From: Roridomyces roridus
Taxonomy: Eukaryota; Basidiomycota; Agaricomycetes; Agaricales; Mycenaceae
Length of the DNA stretch: 64,000 nt
Assembly: GCA_029378245.1 (NCBI GenBank)
Contig: JARKIF010000014.1
Coordinates: forward strand, 1,302,001 to 1,366,000
Direction: 5' to 3'
A program made the position numbers and the translations under genes. Numbering within the stretch: position 1 is the first letter of the stretch; each line of letters starts with the position of its first letter. Below the pieces are notes generated by a model that had not been told where the DNA came from, ran no database searches, and was given only the letters and a program-made list of their open reading frames with translations. This document shows positions 35,001 through 46,749 of this stretch, piece after piece.

Positions 35001-35454
35001 CCAACTTGTTTGTCACCGTTGTCATTGATCCAGTTGCGATTTTTTTTTTTTTTGAGGAGCGTTAATGGAAATCGGCAAGAGGGAGCGCGGTCGCTTTGCC
35101 GTTTCCCACCCCGTACTTCCAGATGCGACCCACAGGCGGCCTCGCCGGGTTTCCGGGCCGACATAGTCGGTCACCTGACTCACCTCCTTCCCGCTAGATG
35201 TGGCTCTGGGACTCAAACCAGGCCGAGTAGAAATACAATAATATACATCTTCGCGAGGAAATGTTGCTGTACATCCACACCTCTAGTGTGGTATGTGGGA
35301 CTTCGGCAGCAACAAGCTCAGGCGGCCGGATGATGAACATCATCTTCCGTTCCGCCGTCATCAGTTGCGAACTCTCATCAAGACCGCGCTCAGGTGCGTG
35401 AAAAATCGGTCCCTGAAGCAGTTCTTGATCTTTCGAATTGAAAGTTTTTCTCCC
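35001..35454. other. Intergenic region between divergent F-box-type genes
   Basis: About 450 bp. A run of 14 T lies at 35040-35053. An in-frame extension of the downstream gene is open back to 35293 but lacks an earlier well-placed ATG. Presumed promoter DNA. Confidence 0.4.
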
Positions 35455-37061
35455 ATGACCTTGCTCTGTCCCCAATGCGGCGCCCCGCCCAGCTCAAGGA
35501 CCGAACCCGACATGAGCATCACGGTGGAAGGTCCCAGCACCATAGCGCGATATCTCAGGTTGATGCGTACAAATGAGCCGCCGGCCGGACCTGAATTGGC
35601 GTACATCCGGGGTGTAGCATCCAAAACCGACGCTCGGCTGGCAAGCATGGACACCCAAATATCGAATCTCCGGGCTCAATTGATACAACTCGAGGACGAG
35701 CGTTCCGTCTTGGCCGAGGCTCATCAGCAACACAAGGCAATCCTGTCTCCGCTGAGGCGTATGCCGCCGGAAATTATGGCCAACATTTTCTTGTACACGT
35801 TGCCCTCGCTATCTGAGATCGCCCATTCGTCCGAGCCCAAGACCACACAGAGTCCGTGGATCTTGGGTCAGATATGCAGCCGCTGGAGAGAAATCGCTCT
35901 CTCGACATCTTCATTATGGTCCATGATCCACGTCTCGGCGAGCAAACGAAAGTTGGACCCACTCCCAATGATTCAGACACAGATTGACCGGGCTCGGATG
36001 CTCAAGATCCATTTCTACCCTCGTAAAGACGGCGAACCGACCCCGGGAATGATCGAATTCTTCGAATTCCTATCCGAGCACTCGGCTCGCTGGGAAGAGC
36101 TTAGCATCCGCTTGACCGAGTCATTGGCTCCTCATATGGCCGGGCTTAGGGGGCGGCTGCCTTCACTCCGCCAGCTATGGGTGAATTGGGCTGCTCCTGG
36201 TGCAGACACGGCAATCGAATCTCTCAAATGTTTCGAGACCTGCCCTTCCTTAATGGACCTAGCATTAGGCCGGATGGATAACGTGCCCCAACCCCTTTCC
36301 CTTCTATTCCAGGCAGCTCACCTCACTTCCTATCGAGTGTATTGTCCGTGGAAGACTCGCCGAGATATCCTGAGGAGAGCTCCGAACATCGTGGAAGCCA
36401 AGATATCGGTTCCTTCCGGCGGTCAGCCGTGGTCGGTGCCCGAAGAAAATGAAGTCATTGATATGACTGATCTCCAACGCCTTTATGTTTTTCCTTCCAA
36501 TGTCCTGCAGTACCTCAGGGCACCGGCGCTGACCGGAATAGCATGTTATGGGAAACGAGAGAACAGCATTTGGCACGACCTAGATGCCTTTTGCATCCGT
36601 TCTTCTTGCATACTGAGGCAGCTTTGCATTGAAGGACTCCCGGATGCCAATCTAACCACGGAGATCCTCAAGAAATATCCCTCCATTAAAATGTGGCGCT
36701 CGTGCTCACGTTAGGGGTGCGAGACGAGATGACAAATTCCCTCAACACCCATTTGAATCTTTTCACCCACCGAGACGCGCCAGTGTTTCCCCAATTGGAG
36801 GAAATTTCTTTCGGGGCGCGAAAAACTTTTCCCATCAACTATGAGCTCTTCCTCAAGATGCTGCAATCCCGCCGGAATTTTTCCCGCACCATGTATTCCG
36901 CTGCGCTCATCGTGAAATCGGGTTCCAGCCCTGATGCAATTACACGTGCAGGGCTGAGCGCGCTCGAAAAGGATGGACTGCGCTTGCTCCTGGGCTGTTC
37001 GGTCAGGGAAGTGGGTAAACATCTAGACAGATGGACGTACGGAACCCTATGGATTTTTTGA
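35455..37061 (+). pseudogene. F-box-type protein gene with a single-base frameshift
   Basis: Intronless. From the ATG at 35455 (MTLLCPQCGAPPSS) the protein has a coiled coil (MDTQISNLRAQLIQLEDERS) then the F-box-type LRRMPPEIMANIFLYTLP and ICSRWREIALSTSSLWSMIH, the standard arrangement in Agaricomycete F-box families, followed by a Leu-rich body. At about 36690 the frame breaks: YPSIK is followed by a stop 9 codons on, while the neighbouring frame continues ALVLTLGVRDEMTNSLNTHL for about 115 codons to the TGA at 37059. One extra A in the run ATTAAAATG would restore continuity. Either the gene is newly inactivated (losing about 115 residues) or the base is a sequencing error. Confidence 0.65.
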
Positions 37062-37364
37062 GTATGAATTTCCGAAGTGTAGTCTGTTCTGTTACTTAGA
37101 TTAACCGCTCCCCAAACACACACAGCTGCTCATCCTGTCTTGAAACATTAAAGACGCAAGCCAAAACAAAGTCCTCCTCGTTGTCGGTCCTGCAGTCTTC
37201 ATTCAAAGGAATTGCACCCGTGTCTCAAAAAGGCTTTCGACGCCAATGTCCGAAAAAGGCAGTTTTGCGTCTGGTCCAGCATTGGTGAGCATGACAGCTG
37301 AAATCAAGACACGGTGGCTGACAACTGCTCGACACTCTTGTCTTCTCCTGCTATCATCGCAACC
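37062..37364. other. Intergenic region
   Basis: About 300 bp between two plus-strand genes; no feature seen. Confidence 0.4.
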
Positions 37365-38637
37365 ATGAACCTTATTGCAATACTCCTACAACTGTTGTCC
37401 CTCCTCGTCTCCATCTTCCCCAAACTCTGGCACGCTGTCACCTCGCCATGGGTCGCGCAGCTTACCTACATCATCTCCGTCCTGCAAGCCCATATCAACA
37501 CCCTACAAGGCCAAGTCTCTCTCTTCAAGGCCAAAGTCTCTGTCCTCAAGGTCGACTGCTCTGTACTCCGCACTGAGCTCGCCGGGCTGCGCAACAAGAT
37601 GGGCGAGCTCCTCAACGCCGACGCCGTGCAAAAGAAGTATATCACATTCTTAATCGACCAGGCCAGAGAGGAGGGGAAGAACAGCGTACCAGCAACAAAT
37701 CAATATGCTCATCAACGCCAACCTCGCTCAAGCTGCGTTCATCGAGGAGTTGCAGATTCGGGCCAGAGAAGACGCTGCCGAAGCAGAGGAAGAGAAGCAA
37801 CAAATGATGGACGTCGGTCTCAGTATCTTCGTCTCTTTACTCGAGAAAATGGCGGTGGCGGATCACCAGGCGCGCGAGGTGGAGTGGGCGCTGCGGCAGA
37901 ACCTGGAGCGCAAGGGCAAGCAGATTGAAATCCTTCAAGACCAACAGGCTGCCGCCGAGACCCATGCAGCTTCCCTCAAGACCGCGCTGCTCAAGAGCGC
38001 ATCGGAGCTTGACACAACTCGCCACGCCCTTACCACGGTCATCACTGCTCAGGTCGACCAGCAGGAGCAGGTCAAGCAGCTCCAGGGACGCATCGAGGTG
38101 CTCGAGAACGACGCCCGTGACCGTCGACAAAGGCACGAGGCCCAACTCAAGAACAAGGCCACCGAGTTGGAAGCTCTCAGTGACAAGCTCCTCGTCGCTC
38201 ACGACGCTCGTGAGCACGCCAACGCCCAGGTCAAGGAGGCACGGGCCAAGATTACTGCTCTCGAGACCACCCTCACCAGCGTCAACACCCAGCTAACCAC
38301 CTCTACCGCCGCCAACTCCAAACAGCGCAAGGTCGTCAAGGCGCTCAAGGTCAAACTCGCTGCCCTCGAGCAAGTCGCGGCCGAGACCGATGCCAAGACT
38401 GTTGAGAAGATTGCGTTGTTGCTGAATGAGGTGGAGGCGTTGAGACGAATGGCGTTAGAGAAGTCGGTCGACGGCGTCTACCGTCAATTGAAGACGACAT
38501 CAAAGCTGGAGGCTCTGGAGACGAGGGCGGAGAAGGCGGAGGGGCGGGTGGCGGTTTTGAAGAGACTAGCGAAGAAACGGGGGTATGAGAGCAATGGGGA
38601 CGAGTACGGGCGGTCTGCCAAGAAGATGCGCATTTAG
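37365..38637 (+). CDS. Membrane-anchored coiled-coil protein
   Basis: The ATG at 37365 starts a hydrophobic segment (MNLIAILLQLLSLLVSIF), likely a signal anchor. Nearly everything after it is coiled coil: LQAHINTLQGQVSLFKAKV, then from about 37700 long heptads (EVEWALRQNLERKGKQIEIL, VKQLQGRIEVLENDARD). The C-terminus is basic (KRLAKKRGYESNG...KKMRI) and ends at the TAG at 38635. An apparent frame break near 37690 is resolved by a 67-nt intron, 37626-37692 (GTGCAA...CCAG), joining LLNADA to QQQINMLINANL. A single-base error is the alternative. No enzymatic motif; role unknown. Confidence 0.6.
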
Positions 38638-38880
38638 GGGATGGTGGGGACGCACAGAAAACCAGAAAACCACCAAAAACCACTCCCGAGGTGCAGGGGA
38701 GTCAGAAAATACAAAATAGGACGGAGGAGAAACCCGCAGAATGTATAGAATCATAAAATTTGCTTGTCTGAATCTGCCGTTGGTCGTGGAGGACAAGAGG
38801 AAATACACAATGCCAAACAACGCGGTCGCGTTCCTGCATTAGAAGACTACAATAGAGATACCAACTACGTTCTGACGCTC

Positions 38881-40344
38881 TCAAACACGCGTACCATACA
38901 CATCCTTGGCCGTAACACCCGCCTGGCCCCGACGAATGTTCGCCTGCGCCCACTTTTTGATTCGGATAGACTCGATCTGGATGAACCCAGTCGTATCCGT
39001 CGGCTCAAACCCACCCATCTCATCCATGGAGCTCTGGCGCTCATCATACAGCCCCTCAGAACTCTCCCGGCCCTCAACGACGACATTGCCCTTGTACAGC
39101 TTCAACCGCACGAGCCCATTCACCGTCCGTTGGCTCGCAGGAATCGCGCTGACGATAAACTCGCGCTCGGGCGTGAAGAAGTGGCCGTTGTACAACATCC
39201 GGCTCAGTTCGACTGTGACGAATTGGTCCCGGAGGGCACGAACGTTCCGGTCGAGCGTCAACCCCTCGAGGTCGACGTGTGCGGCACGGAGGATGGTCGC
39301 ACCAGGGGACTCGTAGCATCCCCGCGACTTAACGCCAATGAAGCGATTCTCGACAATGTCGATCCGCCCGATACCGTGCTTGCGGCCAAGGGCGTTGAGC
39401 GCGAGGAAGATTTCGACGGCGTCAGTGTGTGTCTCGCCCGAGTCGGGCACGGTGACTTTTGTGGGGAGACCCTGGCTGAATTCGATAGTTATCCGCTCGG
39501 GCGTCTCGGGTGCGGATTCCGGAGCGGTGGTGAGCTTCCACATGTCCGTAGGCGGCGTGGTGTTGGGGTCCTCGAGGATGCCAGCTTCGTATGAAATGTG
39601 GAAGAGGTTCTCGTCGGTGGACCAGGGCTTGGAAGCGGTTTGCACGACGGGAATGTTCTTCTCGGCGGCATATTGGAGGAGAGCCTGACGACCAGGGAAA
39701 CGGTTGTAGAATTCTAGCTGTCGTTAATGCCATCCACACGTAAAGCTAAGAGTCGTACCAGGTAACCGCCATGGCGCGACGACCTTGATATCCGGCTTGA
39801 GACCATAGAAAGCCAGCTCAAATCGGACCTGGTCGTTGCCCTTGCCCGTGCAGCCATGAGAGACGAAACTTGCAGAATATCAGAATGTGAACAAAGTCAC
39901 TTGCAGCACTCACTTGCATCCCTCCTTATCGGCGATCTCGATCATTCCACGAGCGATGACTGGCCGAGCAAGAGACGTGCCGAGAAGGTAGACGTTCTCA
40001 TAGATGCAGTTGGCCTGGACGGCAGGGTAGATGAGCTCAGTAACAAACTCGCGTTTCAAGTCCTGTGTGGCCGTTCAGCACCAACTCAAGCCAAGTACAA
40101 CATGAACGCGCCTGAAGGAAGAACTTTTTGGCGCCGACTTTGAGGGCTTTCTTCTCCGCGGCAGCAAAGTCCTAGGAGGTAGTTGAAGGCTATCCTGGTC
40201 AACTGCTAAAAGGGCTTTTACCTCTTCCTGGCCGACATCTGCCATGAAGGCGTAGACCTCGTATCCCTGCTCGATGAGCCAGGCGAGAATGCATGAGGTG
40301 TCAAGACCACCAGAGTAGGCGAGGAGGACGCGTCCCAGAGACAT
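38881..40344 (-). CDS. arg1: Argininosuccinate synthase
   Basis: Five or so exons from the ATG at 40344. The N-terminal P-loop-like ATP motif [15 protein letters not shown] is exact, followed by [17 protein letters not shown]. Further diagnostic blocks are [73 protein letters not shown] and [13 protein letters not shown]. The stop is the TGA at 38881. The enzyme joins citrulline and aspartate with ATP to give argininosuccinate, the penultimate step of arginine synthesis, in the cytosol. Length (about 415 residues) is normal. The neighbouring protease gene stops only 117 bp upstream of this start, so the promoter is short or overlaps it. Confidence 0.95.
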
Positions 40345-40461
40345 GGTGGATGAGAGAAAGAATGCGTTCGAGTCAAGTGTAATTTTTAGCCGATGGCAAT
40401 TAGTTGGCCGCCGAATAAAACCGAAATTCCGAACAAGATTTATTTTGCTACAAGGTTTCTA

Positions 40462-42012
40462 CTAGTACTCGTTTCTCTGCGTTACAGTGAGCTGGTTAGC
40501 TTCAATATTGAATGTCGACACGACGTTATGCAAGAAAACGTCCCCACTGGAAATAGTCAGTAACCCAATCGGCTCAAAAGTGAAGAAGCGTACAGTATGA
40601 AAACAGTGTCCGGTGTGGCTTCACCTCCGTCCTGTGTGCCCGAGATACACACATTTTCATCGTTGGTTGTGAGAATCTGGTCCCGGGGGTCAATCGGAAA
40701 CAGCTTCCCGCCGATATTCACTGAGAACACCGGCGCCGTGGCGTTGCAGGCGACAAAATACAATCCTTGTTCCTCGTCAAACGTGGCCTTGGGCTTGAAA
40801 CCCGCATTGTAATTCTTGGCGACATCGGTGGGCAGATAGTTGAGTGTGGTACCAGTGTCCAGGATGGTATTGTTGTTGGCAGTGGAGAGGGAGGTGCTAT
40901 CGGTAAACACGAATGCGGCTACATCGACGGTGTAGAACCAGTACACAACGTTCTTGGTAGTGGGAACACCGGTCTTTGCCGCGTACCCTTGGATAGGAAC
41001 GGTCACAGCGTTCTTTGAGACTGCAACTGGCGGCATCCCACCAAAGGCCAGGAAACCCAAATTAGGATCGTTAGTCGGATTCCCCGAGCTTGGGCGATTG
41101 AGTGCGATAGAGAAATCTGTCCAATGGCATTAGATACAAGTTGGAGCGACGGCAAACTGATACTAACATGGGTTGGTGACCTTGCTCTGCTTGATCGCTG
41201 TAGTGAAGAACGGATCGTACGGAATGTGGTTAGCGTCGGACGCTTTGGTCGGATCCGTAGTGTTGTAAACACTGGTGAGGTCCGGATACGCGAGCCCAAG
41301 CAGTCCCGAATTGACCCCGTCGCCGTTCCACGCCGCCAAGTCGGGTGTGCCCAGCTCTTGCTGGGTAACTTTGAGCCCGCCCACGGAGACGGTGTCAAAG
41401 CCAACGGGACCTGAAAGGAATTCTCTGTAAATTACTTATGAGAAGCAGGATGCGATAATTTTCGATGTGAACGCACCCGTCGCCATACGAGATGTTGAAG
41501 CTGACGTCGGGGAACTTTTCGAAAGTTTTGGATGCTGTGGTGCTGAAGCCAGAGCTTCCAAAACCACAGGATTTTTCAGACTGCGGATCGCCGTCAAGAT
41601 CGAAACATCCGAATCCCTTCTTCACCAGCCAGGTATCCGAGCTATGTGGTTATTTGAGCTTTTGAAACAAAATCAAAAAAGATCAAACGCACCTCCCGGT
41701 GTCCACAATCGCAGGAAACGTTTGCCCACCCACGGTGATATTAGTGAGATACTCCTGGTCAAAATCCGACCCAGCAAGAACGGCTGTAAAGTTGTTTGAC
41801 GAGACATGGCCGCGTAGGGAAGTCATCAACGACGTCTTGGACGTCCTGCGCGGCGTTTTGTGGCTGAGAGAAACGACGAACTGGGCAGGAGGAATAACCG
41901 CAGGCAGCAGAGCGCGAGGGGCCTCCGATACGTGCCTCACGGCGGCGAATTCAGCATGGGCAGCAGCGCAGACAAGGGCCAGAAGAGAGAGCGAGGTAGC
42001 GACAGCTGGCAT
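40462..42012 (-). CDS. Secreted pepsin-like aspartic protease (family A1)
   Basis: Multi-exon gene from the ATG at 42012. The signal peptide MPAVATSLSLLALVCAAAHA is followed by a propeptide (to about residue 75). The first catalytic motif FPAIVDTGSSDTWLV is formed across an intron (about 41648-41696), and the second is NTILDTGTTLNYLP at about 40860. A flap-like FNISYGDG precedes another intron, and FDTVSVGGLKV follows. The last short exon reads GDVFLHNVVSTFNIEANQLT and ends at the TAG at 40462. Both aspartates are present, so it should be an active extracellular or vacuolar endopeptidase. A TATA-like TATAAGTA lies 32 bp before the ATG, which seems too close unless the leader is very short. 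Confidence 0.85.
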
Positions 42013-42980
42013 TGCGGCGTGGAGACGAACATGGATGCTGGGGTACTTATACTCTTAGCCTCGATCCTGCCTATGCAGCAGAATGGCAAGCTCATGGAGT
42101 GTCGCATGGTGGTCGGAGTTAGAGCAGATCAGGACAACCAGTTGCCCAATGCGGACGCACTGCTTGCCCATCGCGGTGGGTCGATATGGACATTCGAGCA
42201 CCTATAATAATTCAGACATGTCTTCGAGAACCAAAACACGTCTGCAGATTTTTGGGAATTACAGGCTACACAACCCCCGCCTACTTGAGCCAACAGTAAA
42301 ATTCCTCCTGTTCGCGTCCGGTTCGCAATTATGGGAGCTAGGTGTCGCCGTCTTCCCTTCCCTGGAGCACATCGCTTCCAAAACGGACAATCACGTCGGC
42401 AGTTTAACCCGCCAATCCTTCCAATTCGTTTGCCACCATGAGGCCACTCTGGCGACGCAGAAGTCGCGGCCAGCCATCTGAGGACCATATCGCGCTCGAG
42501 GGCAACAAGTTCCGCATACCGTTTAGCATTCTCGGCAGCGAAATCTCGTCCTTGTGCGGGCTCCCAGTCCAATGTCATACTTTGGGTAGTACTTGCTCAT
42601 TCGGGTTCTGCGATCAAGTCGAAGAACGGAAGGGGAGGATGGGCGGTGGAAATCGGGATACGACCACAGTATAGACCAATTACGCAAGTTCCTGGCAAGA
42701 GTTCAAGGAAGAACGACGAATCAAACCGTTGGCGGCACTTTGGCAGTGCGTCCGAGGCAACGCAGACATCTTCGATGAGTGGTTTTCTGCCCCGTGAATC
42801 ATTCAGAGGCCAAGTTGAGTATGGTTGGCCGCGTTCAGGTTGCCGCGATAGTCGAAGGAAATGCGCGGAGTGGAACAAGATTGGAAGGGTGTTGGTCGTG
42901 CGGGTTCAAGAGCCTCCGAATTCGTACCTGGACATGCGTAGGAAAGGACGGCGCACCGCAAGTATCCAAGTGCCATTGAG
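42013..42980. other. Region with weak coding-like stretches on both strands
   Basis: Both strands hold frames of 60-150 codons (minus 42129-42578; plus 42646-42984), but no motif or intron pattern decides between them. The plus-strand reading near 42690-42780 (WQEFKEERRIKPLAALWQC) looks slightly more gene-like and leads into the degraded repeat copy at 42990. Possibly the remains of a longer element. Confidence 0.3.
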
Positions 42981-42989
42981 CTAGTCCCA

Positions 42990-43310
42990 GGACCATTCGA
43001 CCGTGTCATCTTCCACAAGAGAGCGGAATCGCTGCGCCTGGCCCAAACGAATGCGCTTCCTCAAAATGGAGCACATGGTAAGTACTGGAACAACCGTGAG
43101 CGATAGCTACGCACTGAGGAGCTCCCCTCTCATAGTAAGGACGTGGAGATTGGCAAGCCTCGGTGACTCAAAGTCTGCCGGTACACATCAAGCATCGCAA
43201 GCCCGAAAGGGCCAAAGATTCGAAGAAGCAGCACTTAGAGGCACGTCCTGGCCCAAATATTCACAGAATGGACGCCGCATACACTCTCTACGCTACCGCT
43301 CTTTACTACT
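42990..43310 (+). repeat. Third, degraded copy of the kinase-flanking repeat
   Basis: Words shared in the same order with the copies at 49131 and 53493 include a TTCGACCG...CGGAATCGCTGCG block (about 42998-43035), TTGGCAAGCCTCGGT (about 43153), ACACATCAAGCATCGCAAGCCC (matching ACATCAAATATCGCAAGCCC) and an AATATTCACAGAATGG...CATACACTCT tail. Gaps and substitutions are many, and the Pol III-like end of the other copies is missing. Confidence 0.6.
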
Positions 43311-43364
43311 TATCGCTCTTTATTGAATCTTTCTGGTACGTACGGAAGAATAAACGGGTTTCCT

Positions 43365-46300
43365 TCAGTCCCACTTGACGATACTTGCGTACCACGCAAT
43401 CGACTCCTGCCACGCTTTCCATTCAGCCTCAACCCCATCAAGCGCGTGGATCTCGCCCCTAAACATCTTACAAGCCACGCGGGCACGCCCATTGTGCTTG
43501 AGTCCATGGTACCAAGCCAACCCTTGTGAGGGTCGCACCCTTCGATCATCCGCGGACAGTAATACAAGCGTCGGAGCCGTTACATCGTCCACGCGGTGAA
43601 TTGGCGACGCGCCCGCTAGCAATTCGTACTCTGCACCGCTGGCGAGTCGGATCGGCAACGCTGCATGTGCCTCGCGCCCTTCAAACAGTCGGACTACAGA
43701 AAGTTAATTTGGGTATAGATGGCGGGTTAAGCAAACGCACCTTCGTTAGGGCCCCACTCGGGAATGTCCGATCCATGCAGAAACATTGCAGCGAGATCGA
43801 CCGCCGGATTCCGCAGAATCGCGCCATGATACAAATCCGGAAAACGGGACGTCATATGTGCACTGAAGGAAATGGTCAAAAACACCCTCCACCTGCGAAT
43901 CGCAACATACGTCAGAAACCCTCCATGGCTGAGTCCTTCGATAAACTGTTTACCGGGATCGGCGCTTGCAAGGTTGGTGCGGAGTAGATATTCGTAAGTC
44001 GCATGCAGCGACTTGACATCCACGTCCCCGACATGCCCGAAAAGTGCCTCGACCGCCCCGAGTCCGAATCCTGACAAGTTGAGGGACGAATTCAAATCTG
44101 AAAAGCAAGCCAACCTGTCGATCCCGAGTAACTGGTCAAATATTAGCAAAGCAACATGCTAAGATCTCAAAAACTCTTACTTTATCAACACGACTGTAAA
44201 TCCAGCGATGGCACTAAGGAATAAATGAGGGTCATCGAGGCAAGGCCGACGACGTACAGGCTGGTCCAATGCGCCCACAATTTCGTGCTCGAGTGCATAT
44301 GAGGTCCTCCATGCGGGATATGGACGACAGGAGGAATCGCTGCGCTGGTGTTATCATCGTTCTCGCCGGTCGGCCCAGCGTAAACGCAATTGCCTGCAAC
44401 GGCGAGCTCTGCAAGTATGCGTTTGATCTTCGGGGATGCGGATACCACGATGATCTCGGTTTGGTGATGGGCACGGCGTATGATTTCGATGGCAGCTTTG
44501 TACATGTTTGGCTCCCAATCAAAGCTTGCTCGTCCATGTTCCACCATTTATCTCTTTCCACATTGACTCTACCACCTGGCCACATACACGAAATATGTTC
44601 AAACTCGTCGTATCAAGTTGGCCCCGCCAAAACAACTCGCGTTCTTAAGCCGAAATCTCACAACATTCTCCTGATACTGCTTGGAATCAACTCTGCCCAA
44701 GACCACGGCCCTTTCTTGCGTTGAAACATGCTCAAGGATAATTCTTGAGACTCGGGGACTTCAATCAACTTGTTCCCAATGGTTCTGGAGCCTTTGGACG
44801 ACCAGGACGCCGCTCTTCGCAATCCTGAAGGGCACCCATCAAATGGGAAGGAATGTGGTGCTTTTAGTGAATTGCGCGGGTGGTACCATGCTTCTGTGGT
44901 TAAAAGGTGTTCGGAGGAGTAGTATCAAGCTTAAAAAACACGATTCAGTTCAAAAATATGCCTCTCAAGTCGAGGCGCGGCTCGAACCCACTGGGACTAC
45001 CAAATTAATTGAGGAATGTGGAGGCCCATAACTTTCCAACGCTTAAAGCAATTTCTTAGGTCTTGGAGAGTGATTTGTAGAGAAAAGACGTATCATTTGA
45101 GTGGACTCAATGGCTGATAGAAATATGTGCTCTGGAGTACTGGATTCACTTCCAGTACAGCCGCATTTTTATCAATTGATAAAATTTCAAAGAGCCGGAT
45201 AGTCCACACCATTTTTTGATAGATTTGAAGAGTATCTCTCTATTCAGAATTCTGATAATGTGTGAGGAAAGAATGTTATGGGCCTTAGAAAGTTGGAACA
45301 CAACCGCTCTGTGAGCCAAACATGTACAAAGCTGCCATCGAAATCATACGCCGTGCCCATCACCACTCGGTTGCCTGGACTTGCGGAATGGCGATTGTAG
45401 CCACAGCGAGCGGCGCCATAAACTCTTGAGGCGGAGGGGCTTCATGCGAATTAAGACATGGGCTCAATCGGGTACAAAGACCTACCTTTCAAAGTCACCC
45501 AGCCCTTGGTATTCTTGACGTCGTACATCACAAGTTCGGAAGGGCGACTCAGCGAGCTGCGAGTGGCAAGAATACAGGAGACGCTGTTTGTACGAAATAC
45601 GGTGTAAGACATGAGTGCTTCGGGCTGGACGAGACCAGCTGTGGGGCACGGGGCGAGATTTGTTACAGTCTTGGTTTCGAGCGATACCAAGAGAGGGACT
45701 GTACGAGAGCGCCACTCGGAGGATAGCGCAAGGTGCGGGACATTGTCTTTGATCAAGAAAGGCTCCGCAGGAAGTTGATCGAGATAAACGCCCTGTAGGC
45801 AATTTGAGGATGAAAACATTGGATTCATGCAGGGTACTTACGGGAAATTCCGACTCGGAGGCATGCACGACTGTTGGAACGAGCACGTCTTCCAAAGACA
45901 CGGACAAATTGAGGGGAAGGCGTCGAGCATGTAGTTGAGCACACGATCCATGAGGCCCTGCTTGCGTATTGGAAATGAAGGCCAAAAAGCCATGGCCAAC
46001 GCGAGGGCTTCGCACAGAACGGTCCTCAGGAGTCAAGGGTGTTTTGACACCTGGATTGGAGAGATCAAAGTGATAGAGACGAGCAAGTCTATTCTGGCAG
46101 TAGATGAGGCCAGTGCGACGACCGTCCTCCAGAGCACCGTATCCAACGGCGACGAAAGTTGTCGGTGTGACAAACACGGGTTGCCCGAATGCGACTGAGC
46201 CATCTGGTTCTGGTGCCACAACAAGACGGACTGTGAGACTTGGCACATCGCAAAGGAAGACACCAGGTCGCTTCTTGTCGAGAAGAGCGTCTCCAAAGTC

Positions 46301-46749
46301 TGGGATATCTGCAAAGAGATGAATGGGGTGGTGCTTTCCAAAAAAACTGGCTCACAATCGTTGGTCGAGTCCAGCGTCTCGGCTACGTAGAGAAACTGTG
46401 TCCCTGCTGCATTCCATGCAAGATGAGGGCCGAAGCTTGGGTCCACGTAGATCTTCCCATGGATCGACTGCAACTGGAGCTTGGAGACACCGGTGCTGGA
46501 ACACAGCTCCAGCCACAAAGTAGCACTGTCCTCGTGAAAGATTGCCTTGCACAACGCATCGGGAGATGGCGAAAAAAGGATAGCGGTGGCCGGGTAAAGA
46601 CCATCGCGGCCAACTTGGATGAAGCGGTCGGTTGTATAGGTTTCATAGGACCGACAAGAGATGCTGGCCTCTACGACACCGGGAGCGATGAAGCGAGCGT
46701 CCGAGTAAGTAGGGAGAGCCCCAACGCGCTGGAAAGTGTTGTCGGGCAT
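43365..46749 (-). pseudogene. S9 acylaminoacyl-peptidase-like gene, interrupted by a 904-bp element
   Basis: The upstream half (46749 to 45373) starts MPDNTFQRVGALPTYSDARF and encodes a propeller domain over three or four exons, ending AIPQVQATE. The downstream half (44454 to 43365) continues IIVVSASPKIKRILAEL, then PPVVHIPHGGPHMHS, GFTVVLI, the nucleophile elbow IEGLSHGGFLT (Ser in GxSxGG), the acid region LLSADDRRVRPSQG and the histidine in GEIHALDG, ending at the TGA at 43365. All intron joins stay in frame. Without the element at 44462-45365 and one 7-bp duplicate, the two halves fuse in frame. With it, translation stops one codon into the element, losing the whole catalytic domain. A serine exopeptidase role is inferred for the intact form. 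Confidence 0.8.
44462..45365. mobile_element. 904-bp TIR element inserted in the S9 peptidase gene
   Basis: Perfect 53-bp terminal inverted repeats: 44462-44514 (starting TGGTGATGGGCACGG) and the complement of 45313-45365. CTCGGTT stands directly outside each end (44455-44461 and 45366-45372), a 7-bp target-site duplication. No transposase-like frame exists inside; the longest (44681-45031, plus) has no motif. It is a non-autonomous DNA transposon. The perfect identity of the two ends points to a recent insertion. Confidence 0.9.

Noticed and set aside
37620..37700. Frameshift in the coiled-coil gene
   Set aside because: A 67-nt GT-AG intron (37626-37692) restores the frame; a sequencing error remains possible but is not needed.
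42129..42984. Protein gene between the aspartic protease and the repeat
   Set aside because: Coding-like stretches on both strands contradict each other, and no intron set gives one continuous protein.
44462..45365. Reading the inverted 53-bp segments as an inversion inside the peptidase gene
   Set aside because: The 7-bp direct duplications outside the ends and the perfect in-frame join without the segment fit an insertion, not an inversion.
44462..45372. Element as an introner that is spliced out
   Set aside because: The only nearby GT-AG choice removes 909 nt and leaves a two-base frame error, and the element is far longer than other introns here.
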